Of a DNA stretch of 61,902 nt, positions 25,609-34,753 are shown piece after piece. The notes beneath the pieces were generated by a model, which saw nothing but the letters and a program-made list of their open reading frames with translations, had not been told where the DNA came from and did no database searches. Numbering within the stretch: position 1 is the stretch's first letter; each line of letters starts with the position of its first letter. The position numbers were made by a program, and so were the translations under genes. This DNA comes from Alphaproteobacteria bacterium (GTDB lineage: Bacteria; Pseudomonadota; Alphaproteobacteria; Rhodobacterales; Rhodobacteraceae), in assembly GCA_030431825.1 (NCBI GenBank), contig JAUIIJ010000030.1, positions 1 to 61,902 on the forward strand, read 5' to 3'.

Positions 25609-26639
25609 GCGACATCCCTTTCCGGCTCGTCGATCAGGTGGCAGGCGACTGTTTGGCGATCGCCCACATCGTGCAGATCGGGTCGCTCGACGGCACAGCG
25701 GTCCCATGCGAAGGGGCAACGGGTGCGGAAGCAGCAGCCGGACGGCAGTGACAGAGCCGAAGGCACCTCGCCCACAAGCTCAATCTCTTCCTTATCGCGC
25801 TTTTCCTTGATACTTGGTGCGGCTGAAAGCAACGCGCGCGTATAAGGATGGCGAGGGCGTGAGAAAAGCACATCGCGCGGGGCGTTCTCGACCATGAAGC
25901 CCAGATACATAACCCCGATCTTGTCGGCGATATGATGCACCACCGAGAGGTCGTGGCTGATGAACAGATAGGCCAGCCCGAACTCATCGCGCAAGTCTTT
26001 CATCAGGTTGAGGATTTGCGCCTGGATGGAGACGTCGAGCGCGGAGACCGGCTCATCCGCAACGATCAGGCCCGGCATGACCGAGAGGGCGCGGGCGATA
26101 CCGATCCGTTGCCGCTGCCCGCCTGAAAACTGATGCGGATAGCGCCCGGCGTGTTCGGCGTTCAAGCCAACGCGGGCGAGGAGTGCTTCAATCTTTGCGG
26201 GCACCTCGCGCCGTTCGGCGGCCGTGGCGGTTTGCTGAAGCAGGGGCTCGGCCACAATATCGCGAACCTTCTGGCGCGGATTGAGCGAGGCATAGGGATC
26301 CTGGAAGATCATCTGCATTTTTGCACGGACGGGCAGCATCTGGGCGAAGTCATGCTCGGCGACGTCTTCGCCGTCGATGCGCAGCTCGCCGTTCGTCGGC
26401 TTGTAAATCCGCGCGATGGTCTTGGCGACTGTCGACTTGCCGCAGCCGCTTTCGCCAACCAGGGCCATGATCTCCCCGCGCTCGATGCTGAAACTGACAC
26501 CGTTCACCGCGCGCACCACCGGACGGTCAAGCCGTATACCCTTTTTGCCAAAGCGCAGCCGATCGAGCACCGAGCCACCCAAGGAGAAGTGCATCTCGAG
26601 ATTGCGCACGTCGAGCATCGGTGCGGTGGCTTCGGTCAT
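25605..26639 (-). CDS. Dipeptide/oligopeptide-type ABC ATPase, OppF/DppF-like
   Basis: A 344-residue ATPase. Walker A is GESGCGKST, the signature [16 protein letters not shown], and Walker [19 protein letters not shown], with the switch His in FISHDLSVV. The C-terminal oligopeptide-transporter domain has the cysteine cluster [20 protein letters not shown], where such ATPases bind an Fe-S cluster. It works as a heterodimer with the next ATPase. Confidence 0.93.
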   Translation of the reverse strand: MTEATAPMLDVRNLEMHFSLGGSVLDRLRFGKKGIRLDRPVVRAVNGVSFSIERGEIMALVGESGCGKSTVAKTIARIYKPTNGELRIDGEDVAEHDFAQMLPVRAKMQMIFQDPYASLNPRQKVRDIVAEPLLQQTATAAERREVPAKIEALLARVGLNAEHAGRYPHQFSGGQRQRIGIARALSVMPGLIVADEPVSALDVSIQAQILNLMKDLRDEFGLAYLFISHDLSVVHHIADKIGVMYLGFMVENAPRDVLFSRPRHPYTRALLSAAPSIKEKRDKEEIELVGEVPSALSLPSGCCFRTRCPFAWDRCAVERPDLHDVGDRQTVACHLIDEPERDVA

Positions 26640-27631
26640 GCGCGTTTTCCGGGTCTCAGGGGGAAATGGCAGGCGGCGGAAAGGGAGCCGCGCTGCGCGG
26701 TCAGGCTGGGTTCAACCTCGCCACAAAGGGCCTGCGCACGGGGGCAGCGGTCGCGGAAGTTGCAGCCTTTGGGAAGATTGCGGATGTCCGGGACGGTTCC
26801 AGGGATCTGCTGAAGCCGCTCATGCCGGTTCGATAGATCGGGGATGCTGTCGATCAAGCCGCGCGTATAGGGATGCGCGGGTGCTTCGATCAATTCGCGG
26901 GTGCGTCCGCGTTCGACCACGTTGCCGCAATAGAGCACGGTGATGTGGTTGGCCATCTCGGACACCACGGCGAGATCGTGGGTTACGAGGATCATCGACG
27001 CGCCCTTCTTAGCGATCTGACGGCGCATGAGCTTTAGTATCTGGCTCTGGATCGTCACATCAAGCGCGGTGGTCGGCTCGTCTGCGATGATCAGCCGAGG
27101 CCGCGCCAGAAGGGCGATGGCAATGACAACTCGTTGGCGCATGCCACCAGAGAATTGATGTGGGTAGGCCTTCAGGCGTTCTTCCGCGCGACTGATACCG
27201 ACGTTTTCCAACATCTCGACGCAGGCAGCGTGGCGTGTCTTCACATCAAGATCGCTGTGCAGGCGTAGGACTTCGTCCATTTGGCGACCAATGCTGTGCA
27301 GCGGGTTGAGCGACGTCATCGGGTCTTGAAACACCATCGAGATCTCGCGCCCGCGGATTTCGCGCAGCCGGGCTTCGCCCGCTTTCACAAGGTCTTCGCC
27401 ATTAAGCCGGATCTCCCCGCCTTCGATCTTGCCCGGGCTGTCGATCAGGCCGAGGATCGAGAACCCCACGACCGATTTGCCGCCGCCGCTTTCGCCGACC
27501 AGCCCCATGACCTCGCCCGCGGCAATATCAAAACTGACGCCGTTTACGGCCCTCACCGTACCGGCAAATGTGTGGAAATAGGTCCGCAGATCGCGTACTT
27601 CGAGCAGCTTGGGTTGTGCTTTGCCCGCCAT
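26636..27631 (-). CDS. Dipeptide/oligopeptide-type ABC ATPase, OppD/DppD-like
   Basis: A 331-residue ATPase. Walker A is GESGGGKSV, the signature [16 protein letters not shown], and Walker [19 protein letters not shown]. The C-terminal [15 protein letters not shown] is the cysteine-rich tail of this group. ATG at 27631 follows GAGG at the right spacing; a GTG one codon earlier is possible. It overlaps both the permease and the second ATPase genes. Confidence 0.93.
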   Translation of the reverse strand: MAGKAQPKLLEVRDLRTYFHTFAGTVRAVNGVSFDIAAGEVMGLVGESGGGKSVVGFSILGLIDSPGKIEGGEIRLNGEDLVKAGEARLREIRGREISMVFQDPMTSLNPLHSIGRQMDEVLRLHSDLDVKTRHAACVEMLENVGISRAEERLKAYPHQFSGGMRQRVVIAIALLARPRLIIADEPTTALDVTIQSQILKLMRRQIAKKGASMILVTHDLAVVSEMANHITVLYCGNVVERGRTRELIEAPAHPYTRGLIDSIPDLSNRHERLQQIPGTVPDIRNLPKGCNFRDRCPRAQALCGEVEPSLTAQRGSLSAACHFPLRPGKRA

Positions 27632-28503
27632 CACTTCAACCTCGGGTTCAATTCGTCACGCAGGAAATCTCCAAACAGGTTGATGCCGAAGACCAGCATC
27701 ATGATTGCGACACCAGGGAAAACGCTGGTCCACCAGAGGCCAGAAAAGAGCACGTCGAACCCGTTCTTGATCAGCAAGCCGAGAGAGGGTTGGGTGATTG
27801 GCACGCCGACGCCGAGGAAGGACAACGAAGCCTCGATCAGCACGAAGGTGCCAACTTGAATGGTGGCAATCACGATCAGCGGGGTAAGTACGTTAGGCAG
27901 CACGTGTTTACGAATGATCTTGGAGTTGGGCAGCCCGGCGACCCTGGCCGCCTGTACATATTCCTTTTCAATCTCCGATAATGTTGAGCCGCGCACGGTA
28001 CGGGCGTAGACGACCCAGCCCACCGCCGTCAGGGCGATCAGCACCTTGTCAATGCCGGTACCGACCGCTGACATCAAGAAAAGCGCAATTAGGATCGATG
28101 GGAAGGACAGCTGGATGTCGGCGATCCGCATGATAACGCTGTCAACAAGCCCGCCATAGAAGCCGGCGACTAGGCCCAGAAGCGTGCCGATGGCACAAGA
28201 GGCGACCATCGCGACCAACCCTATGAAGAGTGAGATGCGCGCGCCATAAAGGATCGACGCCCAGACATCGCGTCCTTGCCCATCGGTGCCGAGCCAGAAC
28301 CGAGGGTCGCCCCCTTCAAGCCAGAAAGGAGGCTTGTAGCTGTCCATCAGGTCGAGCGCCGCAATGTCATAGGGGTTCTGGCTTACCAGGAATGGGCCGA
28401 CCAGAACCGCCAGCGCAAAAGAAGCCATCAAAGCGCTGCCGATCATGGCCGAGGAACTGCGACGGTAGTTGTAGAAGAATTCGGACTGGAAGAATGCCGT
28501 CAT
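27631..28503 (-). CDS. Dipeptide-type ABC permease, DppC/OppC-like
   Basis: A 290-residue inner-membrane permease. The N-terminal helix is followed by the periplasmic loop HWLGTDGQGRDVW-like segment (here FWLGTDGQGRDVWASI), a hallmark of the DppC group. The EAA loop is EYVQAARVAGLPNSKIIRKHVLPNVL. It pairs with the permease encoded upstream. Confidence 0.93.
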   Translation of the reverse strand: MTAFFQSEFFYNYRRSSSAMIGSALMASFALAVLVGPFLVSQNPYDIAALDLMDSYKPPFWLEGGDPRFWLGTDGQGRDVWASILYGARISLFIGLVAMVASCAIGTLLGLVAGFYGGLVDSVIMRIADIQLSFPSILIALFLMSAVGTGIDKVLIALTAVGWVVYARTVRGSTLSEIEKEYVQAARVAGLPNSKIIRKHVLPNVLTPLIVIATIQVGTFVLIEASLSFLGVGVPITQPSLGLLIKNGFDVLFSGLWWTSVFPGVAIMMLVFGINLFGDFLRDELNPRLK

Positions 28504-28515
28504 GTCACCACCCGC

Positions 28516-29481
28516 TCATTTCAACGCGATGCGCGGGTCGATCAGCGTGTAGACGATATCGACCAGGAAATTGATGACGACAAAGATCAGCGCGACCAGC
28601 ATAAGATAGACAACAATCACAGGCCGGTCGGCGCGGTAGATGCTGTCGATCAACAGTTTGCCCATGCCAGGCCATGAAAAGATCGTCTCAGTGATCGTGG
28701 CGAAGGCGATGAGGTCGCCCAGTTGCAGGCCGAAGATGGTGATGACCGGGATCAGCGCGTTTTTCAGCCCGTGTTTGTAGAGCACGTCACGCCGCGTCGC
28801 ACCTTTGGCGCGGGCGAATTTCATGAAATCCTGCCTCCCGACCTCCATCATGCCCGCGCGGGTCATGCGTAGCAGGATCGCCATGGTCGCGAGCGATAGA
28901 GTGAGCGCAGGCAGAATAATGTGGCGCCACCCATCGGCGGTTAAAAGGCTGATGCGCAGACCGAAGATCTCGACCGTATCTCCCCGGCCGGAGGAGGGGA
29001 AGATTCCCCAATGTACGGCAAAGAGAAAGATCAATACCATACCAACCCAGAACCCCGGCAGAGAGATGCCCAGAAGTGAGCCCGCCATAATGATCCGGCT
29101 GATGCGGCTGTTCGGATTAGCACCGGCATATACGCCAAGCGGGATGGCGACGACCAGAGCCAGTGCCATGGCAACGAGAACCATCTCGACGGTGGCAGGC
29201 AAACGTTCGAGGATCAACTTCAGTGCGGGTTGTCGGAAGACGTAGGAGTTTCCGAAATCCCCCTGCACAAGGCTGGAAATGAAACGCCAATATTGCACGA
29301 GCACCGACTGATCGAGGCCGAGAATACGCCGGGCCTGCGCAATCTCGGCATCGGTCGCGTCGATAGGCACGACCATGAATACCGGATCGCCGGTGAAACT
29401 CATCATCAAGAAGACGATCACGGAGACGACCCAGAGCACGAGGCTCATCTGGATCATGCGTTTCAGCAGATATCCGAACAT
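28516..29481 (-). CDS. Dipeptide-type ABC permease, DppB/OppB-like
   Basis: A 321-residue permease with the DppB N-terminus MFGYLLKRMIQM, the conserved LGLDQSVLVQYWRFI segment and the EAA loop FMKFARAKGATRRDVLYKHGLKNALIP. It ends RIALK. Only 12 bp separate it from the DppC-like gene. Confidence 0.93.
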   Translation of the reverse strand: MFGYLLKRMIQMSLVLWVVSVIVFLMMSFTGDPVFMVVPIDATDAEIAQARRILGLDQSVLVQYWRFISSLVQGDFGNSYVFRQPALKLILERLPATVEMVLVAMALALVVAIPLGVYAGANPNSRISRIIMAGSLLGISLPGFWVGMVLIFLFAVHWGIFPSSGRGDTVEIFGLRISLLTADGWRHIILPALTLSLATMAILLRMTRAGMMEVGRQDFMKFARAKGATRRDVLYKHGLKNALIPVITIFGLQLGDLIAFATITETIFSWPGMGKLLIDSIYRADRPVIVVYLMLVALIFVVINFLVDIVYTLIDPRIALK

Positions 29482-29519
29482 CGGCAGCTAAGGTCTTTCG
29501 CTGGCAGGAAAAGATGACG

Positions 29520-29540
29520 CCGGCGACAGCAAGTCGTCGG
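29520..29540 (-). promoter_or_regulatory. Intercistronic hairpin after the module 2 binding-protein gene
   Basis: CCGGCGAC (29520-29527) and GTCGTCGG (29533-29540) pair with one wobble around AGCAA, in the 75-bp gap between the binding-protein and first permease genes. Same position as the hairpin at 11126-11152, so a similar role in raising binding-protein levels is likely. Confidence 0.45.
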
Positions 29541-29556
29541 GGTCGTACAACGTGGC

Positions 29557-31116
29557 TTACTCGGTCACGTCCATGTCATATGCCCAGATGAACTTGTCCA
29601 CGCGTGGCACAAGGGTAACCCCGTCGCGCACGGCGTAGATGTCCTGCTCGTAATGCACGGGGATCATTGGGATATCGGCGAGCAGCAATTTGGAAGCCTC
29701 CTGCAGAAGGCGATCACGCTCTTCGATGCTGGGTGTGGCATCGGCCTGATCGACAAGCGCGTCGAGTTCCGGGTTGGAGTAGGAGCCGCGGTTGACCTGG
29801 CCATAGCCCTCCTTTTTATCGCGGGTGTAGAAAAGCGCGCCATACATGGAACCTGCATCCCCCGCAGGCACGTCCCAGCCCGACATGATAAAGCTCGACT
29901 GCTCGGTCGGGACGCGGATGTAGCCCCAGAAATTCGACTTGGGCATGATGTTCAACTTCAGATCGATATTGATCTTGGCCAGCATGGAGGCCAGCGCTTG
30001 CGCGATCTGCGCGTCGTTGACATAGCGGTTGTTGGTGGCATCCAGAGTCATGGTGAAGCCATCGGCATAGCCCGCCTCTGCCATCAGTTCTTTGGCCTTT
30101 TCAATGCCCACCGGATACATCTTGCGGAAGCTCATCCCATCGGCATAGCCGATATGGGATTCCGGAACGAATTGATCGCTCGGCGTCGCCAGACCATTCA
30201 TGACGATTTTGTTTATCGCATCGGTGTCGATGGCGCGGGCAATGGCTTCGCGAACGCGCTGATCGACCATCGGATTGTCACCTTCGATGGTCGGCGACTT
30301 GGCGCGGGTGTCCATCGCCAGCACAACGTTCAGCAAACTGGGACGGGTGACAACTTCGAAACCCTCTTCGCGCTTCACACGATCCACATCACGCACGGCG
30401 AGATCTTGTATCACATCGACTTCACCAGTCAGAAGCGCCGCAGTGCGGGTCGCCGGATTGGTAATGGGCCGGAAAGTGACCGTGTCAATCCTGGGTTCGC
30501 CCGCCCAGTAGCCGTCAAAGGCATTTAAGACCAGCTTCTCCTCCTTGATCCACTCGTCGAGCATATAGGGCCCGGTGCCCATCGGTTCGAGATCCATTTT
30601 CTCGTCACCTGTCTCGGTCGTGTAATCACTGTCGAGGATGAGCAGTTCAGCCAGATCATTGGGCAAAACGGCATAGGGCTTCGGCGTCGTGATCTCGACC
30701 GTGTGATCGTTCACGGCGGCAATCGAGGCAATATTTGCCACCAGATCGGGGCGGATCGACTCACGGGCTTTCTCGACGGTGAAAACCACATCTTCGGCTG
30801 TGAAATCATTGCCATTGTGGAATTTCACACCTTCGCGCAGCTTGAAGCGCCATGTGGTGTCATTGACGTTTTCCCAGCTCTCAGCGAGCCCCGGGCCAAA
30901 GGACAGATCCGCGCCGCGCTTCACCAGCGGATCATAGAGGTGATAATACATGATGTTAGACGACAACTCCTCTCCGGCCAGCGGGTAGAGGTGGCTGGGA
31001 TCTGCAGTCAGGCCAATGGTTACCGATTTTTCGGCCAGCGCCGCGCCCGCCGTCGTCGCCATCACTGCAAGACCGAGGGCACTGGTGCGCAGTGCTTTTC
31101 CACTAAGATATTTCAT
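29557..31116 (-). CDS. Periplasmic dipeptide-type substrate-binding protein, DppA/OppA-like
   Basis: A 519-residue family 5 binding protein. The Sec signal MKYLSGKALRTSALGLAV continues to a cleavage site after GAALA. The mature part has TADPSHLYPLAGEE, LAESWENVNDTTWRFKLREGVKFHNG and GTGPYMLDEW, standard for the family. GGAGAACTCGC precedes the ATG. It feeds the permease-ATPase complex encoded downstream; the ligand is probably the compound degraded by the hydantoinase and amidohydrolase. Confidence 0.92.
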   Translation of the reverse strand: MKYLSGKALRTSALGLAVMATTAGAALAEKSVTIGLTADPSHLYPLAGEELSSNIMYYHLYDPLVKRGADLSFGPGLAESWENVNDTTWRFKLREGVKFHNGNDFTAEDVVFTVEKARESIRPDLVANIASIAAVNDHTVEITTPKPYAVLPNDLAELLILDSDYTTETGDEKMDLEPMGTGPYMLDEWIKEEKLVLNAFDGYWAGEPRIDTVTFRPITNPATRTAALLTGEVDVIQDLAVRDVDRVKREEGFEVVTRPSLLNVVLAMDTRAKSPTIEGDNPMVDQRVREAIARAIDTDAINKIVMNGLATPSDQFVPESHIGYADGMSFRKMYPVGIEKAKELMAEAGYADGFTMTLDATNNRYVNDAQIAQALASMLAKINIDLKLNIMPKSNFWGYIRVPTEQSSFIMSGWDVPAGDAGSMYGALFYTRDKKEGYGQVNRGSYSNPELDALVDQADATPSIEERDRLLQEASKLLLADIPMIPVHYEQDIYAVRDGVTLVPRVDKFIWAYDMDVTE

Positions 31117-31189
31117 TGCGAGTTCTCCACTGTTGGATGGGTGGCGCGGCCGCTTTTCCGACCTTCATTCGTTATCCTTTGGGAATAGA

Positions 31190-31582
31190 TCAATGACCCG
31201 GACGCGCAGTTTGGACCTCGATCTGGTAGCCTTCGGGATCGTTCATGGCGAAGGCGCGGATGCCAAGCTCATCGCTGTCAAACATCCCGGTCAAACCAGA
31301 AACTTCATTCGCCTCGGCCCACGCATACCAGGCATCAACATCAGGCACTCGAAGACAAAGCTGCACCGTCTTCTTCTCCTGCCACTTCTGCATGCCACGG
31401 GCTTCATCCACGAGGCCCACATGGGCCTGCCCATCGATGCGATAGATTTTCGACCAACCCTGATCGATGGCGAGAGTAAGGCCCAGCACGTCTTCGTAAA
31501 AACGCATCGCCGTCGAAAGATCGCGGTAATACTGAAAGGTGATCGCCAGAATGATCCCGCCATCGGGTAGTTGCGCCTGCAT
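31190..31582 (-). CDS. VOC (glyoxalase/bleomycin-resistance fold) protein
   Basis: A 130-residue single-module VOC protein. It has the two beta-alpha-beta repeats ITFQYYRDLSTAMRFYEDVLGLTL and LCLRVPDVDAWYAWAEANEV, and ends FAMNDPEGYQIEVQT with the metal-ligand Glu. The family includes lyases, epimerases, dioxygenases and binding proteins. It is first in the module 2 operon and has the GntR-type site directly upstream, so it belongs to the pathway; its exact role is unknown. Confidence 0.85.
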   Translation of the reverse strand: MQAQLPDGGIILAITFQYYRDLSTAMRFYEDVLGLTLAIDQGWSKIYRIDGQAHVGLVDEARGMQKWQEKKTVQLCLRVPDVDAWYAWAEANEVSGLTGMFDSDELGIRAFAMNDPEGYQIEVQTARPGH

Positions 31583-31600
31583 GGAATCCCCATCGCATTC

Positions 31601-31622
31601 CCAATTAGTATTCAGATGGTAT
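31601..31622. promoter_or_regulatory. Candidate GntR operator upstream of the VOC/ABC operon
   Basis: CCAATTAGTAT, four spacer bases, ATGGTAT; 19 of 22 positions match 32385-32406. It lies 19 bp upstream of the VOC start, where a bound repressor would block transcription. Confidence 0.65.
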
Positions 31623-31676
31623 ACACATGGAATTCTGAGTCAATCATCTTTGCTGTTGAGCCGGCTTTGGCCGGGA

Positions 31677-32324
31677 TCAGAAAGGGTGATAGATATGCGA
31701 TATGATGGATTCGCGAACGTTCACCAGATGCAGTTTCATTGCGACGCGGGCTGCCTCTTGATCCTGTGCGATGACGGCATCAATCAGTGCGATATGCTCT
31801 TCACAACCCGGCACCAGACGATCGGGGATCGAGCCTTGGTCATACATGCCAGTCTTGACCTTCAGCCCCTCAATCAACTCCAACAAAAGTTTGGAGCCCG
31901 CCATCTCTGCAATGATAAAATGAAGCCGCATATCCAGGGCTGAATGTTCGGCTGTTGATGGGCGTGGACCGCTCATAAATGCCTGCATTTTTGATCTGAT
32001 TTCTTTCAGTGCCCCAGTGGATTTACCCGAAGCTGCTGCCTTACGTGCCGCTTCACATTCCAGCAGGCTGCGCACGTGGAGGATCTCCATGATCTCGTTC
32101 AAAGTCACGCTCGAGACCACCGGTGTGCCGCCCGCGCTGCGCTTGGCTAAACCCTCACTGACCAATTGCCCAATCGCTTCGCGCACGGGAGTGCGCGACA
32201 CGCCCAGATGATCGGCGAATTTCTTCTCGCTCAACCGCGTGCCTGGCTCCAATGTTCCGTCCAGAATCATCGCCTTCAGACGCTTGAAGGTGGTATCCCC
32301 AAGTGTCTCGATTTTATCGGCCAT
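31677..32324 (-). CDS. GntR-family (FadR/FCD) transcriptional regulator
   Basis: A 215-residue regulator. The N-terminal winged helix contains LEPGTRLSEKKFADHLGVSRTPVREAI, the GntR signature, and the C-terminal helical FCD domain holds LDMRLHFIIAEMAGSKLLLELI and the metal-ligand His in LVPGCEEHIALIDAV. GAGGAGA precedes the ATG at 32324; upstream in-frame ATGs lack a ribosome site. Divergent to the hydantoinase gene and just upstream of the VOC/ABC operon, it probably controls both and itself. Confidence 0.92.
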   Translation of the reverse strand: MADKIETLGDTTFKRLKAMILDGTLEPGTRLSEKKFADHLGVSRTPVREAIGQLVSEGLAKRSAGGTPVVSSVTLNEIMEILHVRSLLECEAARKAAASGKSTGALKEIRSKMQAFMSGPRPSTAEHSALDMRLHFIIAEMAGSKLLLELIEGLKVKTGMYDQGSIPDRLVPGCEEHIALIDAVIAQDQEAARVAMKLHLVNVRESIISHIYHPF

Positions 32325-32384
32325 GTGATCTCCTCTCGACGGCATATGGTCCGTCTCCTTCACAATATATTTCTCGAAGGTATA

Positions 32385-32406
32385 CCAATTAGTATACGCA
32401 TGGTAT
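32385..32406. promoter_or_regulatory. Candidate GntR operator in the regulator/hydantoinase divergent region
   Basis: CCAATTAGTAT, then ACGC, then ATGGTAT. It overlaps a near-palindrome, GTATAC-N6-GTATAC (32380-32397 region), and sits between the divergent starts at 32324 and 32451. Its near-copy upstream of the VOC gene supports a shared regulator. Confidence 0.7.
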
Positions 32407-32450
32407 GACTAATTCGCAGGTAATTGACGCTGCATATCATCGAGGTCGTC

Positions 32451-33869
32451 ATGCAAAGTAAACAGATTGATACCATCATTCGCGGCGGCACCGTTGTCAC
32501 CCCATCCGGCACTGCGGTTCAGGACATCGGCGTTTCGGGCGGCAAGATCAGTGAATTGGGCAACGCAATCGCATCGTCCGCGCCGACCGAGATCGACGCG
32601 CGCGGTCTGCTTGTCCTGCCCGGCGGCGTGGACACCCACTGCCATATCGAACAGATGTCCGGTGCCGGGCTGATGAATGCCGACACATTCCGCACGGCCA
32701 CACGCTCCGCCGCAATGGGCGGGACAACGACAACCGTCTCATTCGCCGCGCAACATGCAGGTCAGAAAATGCGGCAGGTCGTAGGAGACTATGCCGCGCT
32801 GGCCAGGAAAGGCGCGGTGATCGACCACGCCTTTCACATGATCGCCGCCGATATTGGCAATGACAATCTGACCGAGGACATCCCCGCGCTGATCTCCGAG
32901 GGGCATCGCTCAATCAAGATTTTCACCACTTACGCCAAGGTGCGCCAGGATGATAAATCGATCATCGACATCCTCGCGCTTGCCCGGGACACAGAGGCGC
33001 TGGTCTGTTTCCACGCCGAGAATGACGGGCTGATCGGCCATATGACCGAAAAGCTACTGTCCGAAGGCAAGACCGCGCCGAAATACCATGCGGCCTCTCA
33101 CCCGCGCGAGGCGGAGATTGAGGCAATCGACCGCATGTGCCGCTTTGCTGAATTCACCGGCGCACGGATCATGATTTTTCACGTCTCTACCCGCGAAGGG
33201 GCCGAGATCGTTCGCCAGGCGCGGTCCCGTGGCGTGAGGGTGCAGGCCGAGACCTGTCCGCATTACTTATTCATGACCGCTGATGTTCTCGAACGCGAGA
33301 ACGCAGCCCGCTTCATGTGTTCCCCTCCACAACGCAGCCGCGATGATCAGGAGGCACTTTGGAACGCAATGGCCGATGGCACGATTGAGCTCGTTACGTC
33401 AGATCACGCGCCCTACCGTATGGATGCGAGCGGCAAATTCGCCCATGGCGAGGATGCGCCTTTTAACCAGATCGCCAATGGGATGCCGGGGCTGGAAACG
33501 CGGTTGCCGCTGATGTTCGACACCATGGTGAGCAGTGGCCGCTTGGGGGTTGAAGCCTTTGTCCAACTCACCGCCACCGCCCCTGCCAGGACTTTTGGTT
33601 TGGACGGTAAGGGTGCGATTGTCGAAGGGTTTGATGCCGATCTGGCGATTTGGGACCCGGAAGCGACGCATAACTATGGAGCGAATGACCTGCATGACAA
33701 CGCAGGGTACAATCCTTTTGAGGGCACTACCGTCAAAGGCCTGCCGCTCCACGTGTTCTCTCGTGGAAAAATTCTGGTGCGCGATCGGTCCCTCTTGACA
33801 GAAGCGCCCCAAGGACGCTGGTTGCCAATGAGTGCCGTTTTCGGCGGCGTAACTGCACGCCTCGTATGA
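32451..33869 (+). CDS. Hydantoinase/dihydropyrimidinase
   Basis: A 472-residue cyclic-amide hydrolase. Zinc ligands and the carbamylated lysine are visible: GGVDTHCHIEQ (about 58-68), Lys in IKIFTTYAK (about 150), His in CFHAEND, His in IFHVSTREG and Asp in VTSDHAPY. The family opens hydantoin or dihydropyrimidine rings to N-carbamoyl amino acids. ATG at 32451 follows GAGG; the frame is open 9 codons further from a TTG. It is divergent from the GntR gene. No N-carbamoyl amidohydrolase is beside it, so the next step must be done by another product here or elsewhere. Confidence 0.9.
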   Translation: MQSKQIDTIIRGGTVVTPSGTAVQDIGVSGGKISELGNAIASSAPTEIDARGLLVLPGGVDTHCHIEQMSGAGLMNADTFRTATRSAAMGGTTTTVSFAAQHAGQKMRQVVGDYAALARKGAVIDHAFHMIAADIGNDNLTEDIPALISEGHRSIKIFTTYAKVRQDDKSIIDILALARDTEALVCFHAENDGLIGHMTEKLLSEGKTAPKYHAASHPREAEIEAIDRMCRFAEFTGARIMIFHVSTREGAEIVRQARSRGVRVQAETCPHYLFMTADVLERENAARFMCSPPQRSRDDQEALWNAMADGTIELVTSDHAPYRMDASGKFAHGEDAPFNQIANGMPGLETRLPLMFDTMVSSGRLGVEAFVQLTATAPARTFGLDGKGAIVEGFDADLAIWDPEATHNYGANDLHDNAGYNPFEGTTVKGLPLHVFSRGKILVRDRSLLTEAPQGRWLPMSAVFGGVTARLV

Positions 33870-34027
33870 GCGGTTTTTGGTTTGCCGGGCACGAATAGAC
33901 TACGCCGCTGGCGCGGAATGGTCAAAATATGCAGGCGCTGCAGACGGTTGACCGAACCGAATGTTCTTATGCTCTCATTGGTATTGTCATGTCAACAGGT
34001 GCGGGTTTGCCGATTGTTTGGAAATGG

Positions 34028-34033
34028 CCTAGG
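34028..34033. repeat. Target site duplication, left (CCTAGG)
   Basis: CCTAGG directly abuts the IS481 end TGTTCGG; the same six bases abut the other end at 34748. It fits the NCTAGN target of IS481. Read on the minus strand it also supplies the TAG stop of the transposase. Confidence 0.9.
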
Positions 34034-34691
34034 TGTTCGGTCCCGTCATCTGGTGGATCGGATTTATGATGGATCGATCTGGTTCTGATGTCCAGATTTT
34101 GCAGATGTATTCGTATGGCGTTAACCCGCTGAGTGTCTTCAGCCGCCGCGCAAAGTTGTACGCATCCAGGAGATCGGCGAAGTGACGGCGAAGCTGATCG
34201 TGGCTTTCGTAGTGATACCTCTTCACCGTCGCGTCCCTGATCGTACAGTTCATCCGTTCGACCTGGCCGTCCCTCGGGAAAACAGTCCCCCGGACTGTTT
34301 TCTGATCCTCGGAACTCCAGGGGTGATTTGGTTTGGTCAAACGATGTTCGATGTCGTTGGCTTCGCAAATCAGGTCAAAACGCATCTTGCGGAATGTGAC
34401 GCTGTCACGGTTCGACGGCTGCAAGGCATAAAGGCAATCATCCAGCGGCAGCAATGTGTGCCGCCGGAACGCCACCACCATCGCCTCCTCATCTTCGCTA
34501 AGAACAGTTGAAGAAGGGTCTTTCGGCCCGGTCTTCTGATCTTCCACAGTCTGACGCTTGCGCCACTTCGCCACCGTCTTGGGATTGATCCCAAACTCCC
34601 GGATCAACTCCGCGACCGAAGCTTGCGATCGCTGTATGGCTGCTCTGACGGCGTGCGTCGTCGTGGCGCTCCCGTGACGAACTTGTCCCAT
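34029..34691 (-). pseudogene. IS481 transposase with in-frame internal deletion
   Basis: Starts MGQVRHGSATTTHAVRAAIQ with the N-terminal helix-turn-helix (NPKTVAKWRKRQ), runs to LDDCLYALQP, then jumps to NRDSVTFRKMRF. The jump removes the first two catalytic Asp regions seen in the other copy; only the Glu in QVERMN remains, so it cannot be active. The frame is kept through the deletion. The stop TAG lies in the flanking CCTAGG duplication, not in the element. The ATG at 34691 matches usual IS481 starts. Confidence 0.88.
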
Positions 34692-34747
34692 AATGCTTCC
34701 TTCCATTCCTGCGAAAGGATCAAACCATCAAACCGTGGGAGCAAACA
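34034..34747 (-). mobile_element. IS481-family element, internally deleted copy
   Basis: 714 bp, bounded by imperfect terminal inverted repeats TGTTCGGTCCC (left) and GGGAGCAAACA (right), matching at 9 of 11 positions, and flanked by CCTAGG on both sides. A full element is about 1 kb, so about 0.3 kb is missing inside. Both ends are intact, so it could still be moved in trans by a working copy such as the one at the window start. Confidence 0.9.
34278..34302. repeat. 11-bp inverted repeat inside transposase (second copy)
   Basis: GAAAACAGTCC and GGACTGTTTTC around CCC, identical to the hairpin at 329-353 apart from orientation. It shows that the insertion was present in the shared ancestor of both IS copies, or was exchanged between them. 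Confidence 0.85.
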
Positions 34748-34753
34748 CCTAGG
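34748..34753. repeat. Target site duplication, right (CCTAGG)
   Basis: Six bases identical to 34028-34033, abutting GGGAGCAAACA. It shows that this copy arrived by simple transposition and that neither side has since recombined. Confidence 0.9.

Noticed and set aside
32424..32450. Upstream TTG start for the hydantoinase
   Set aside because: The ATG at 32451 has GAGG at proper spacing and fits family length; the TTG has no ribosome site.
33882..34088. Short plus-strand frame running into the IS481 end
   Set aside because: It crosses the target duplication and the IS terminus and has no recognisable content.
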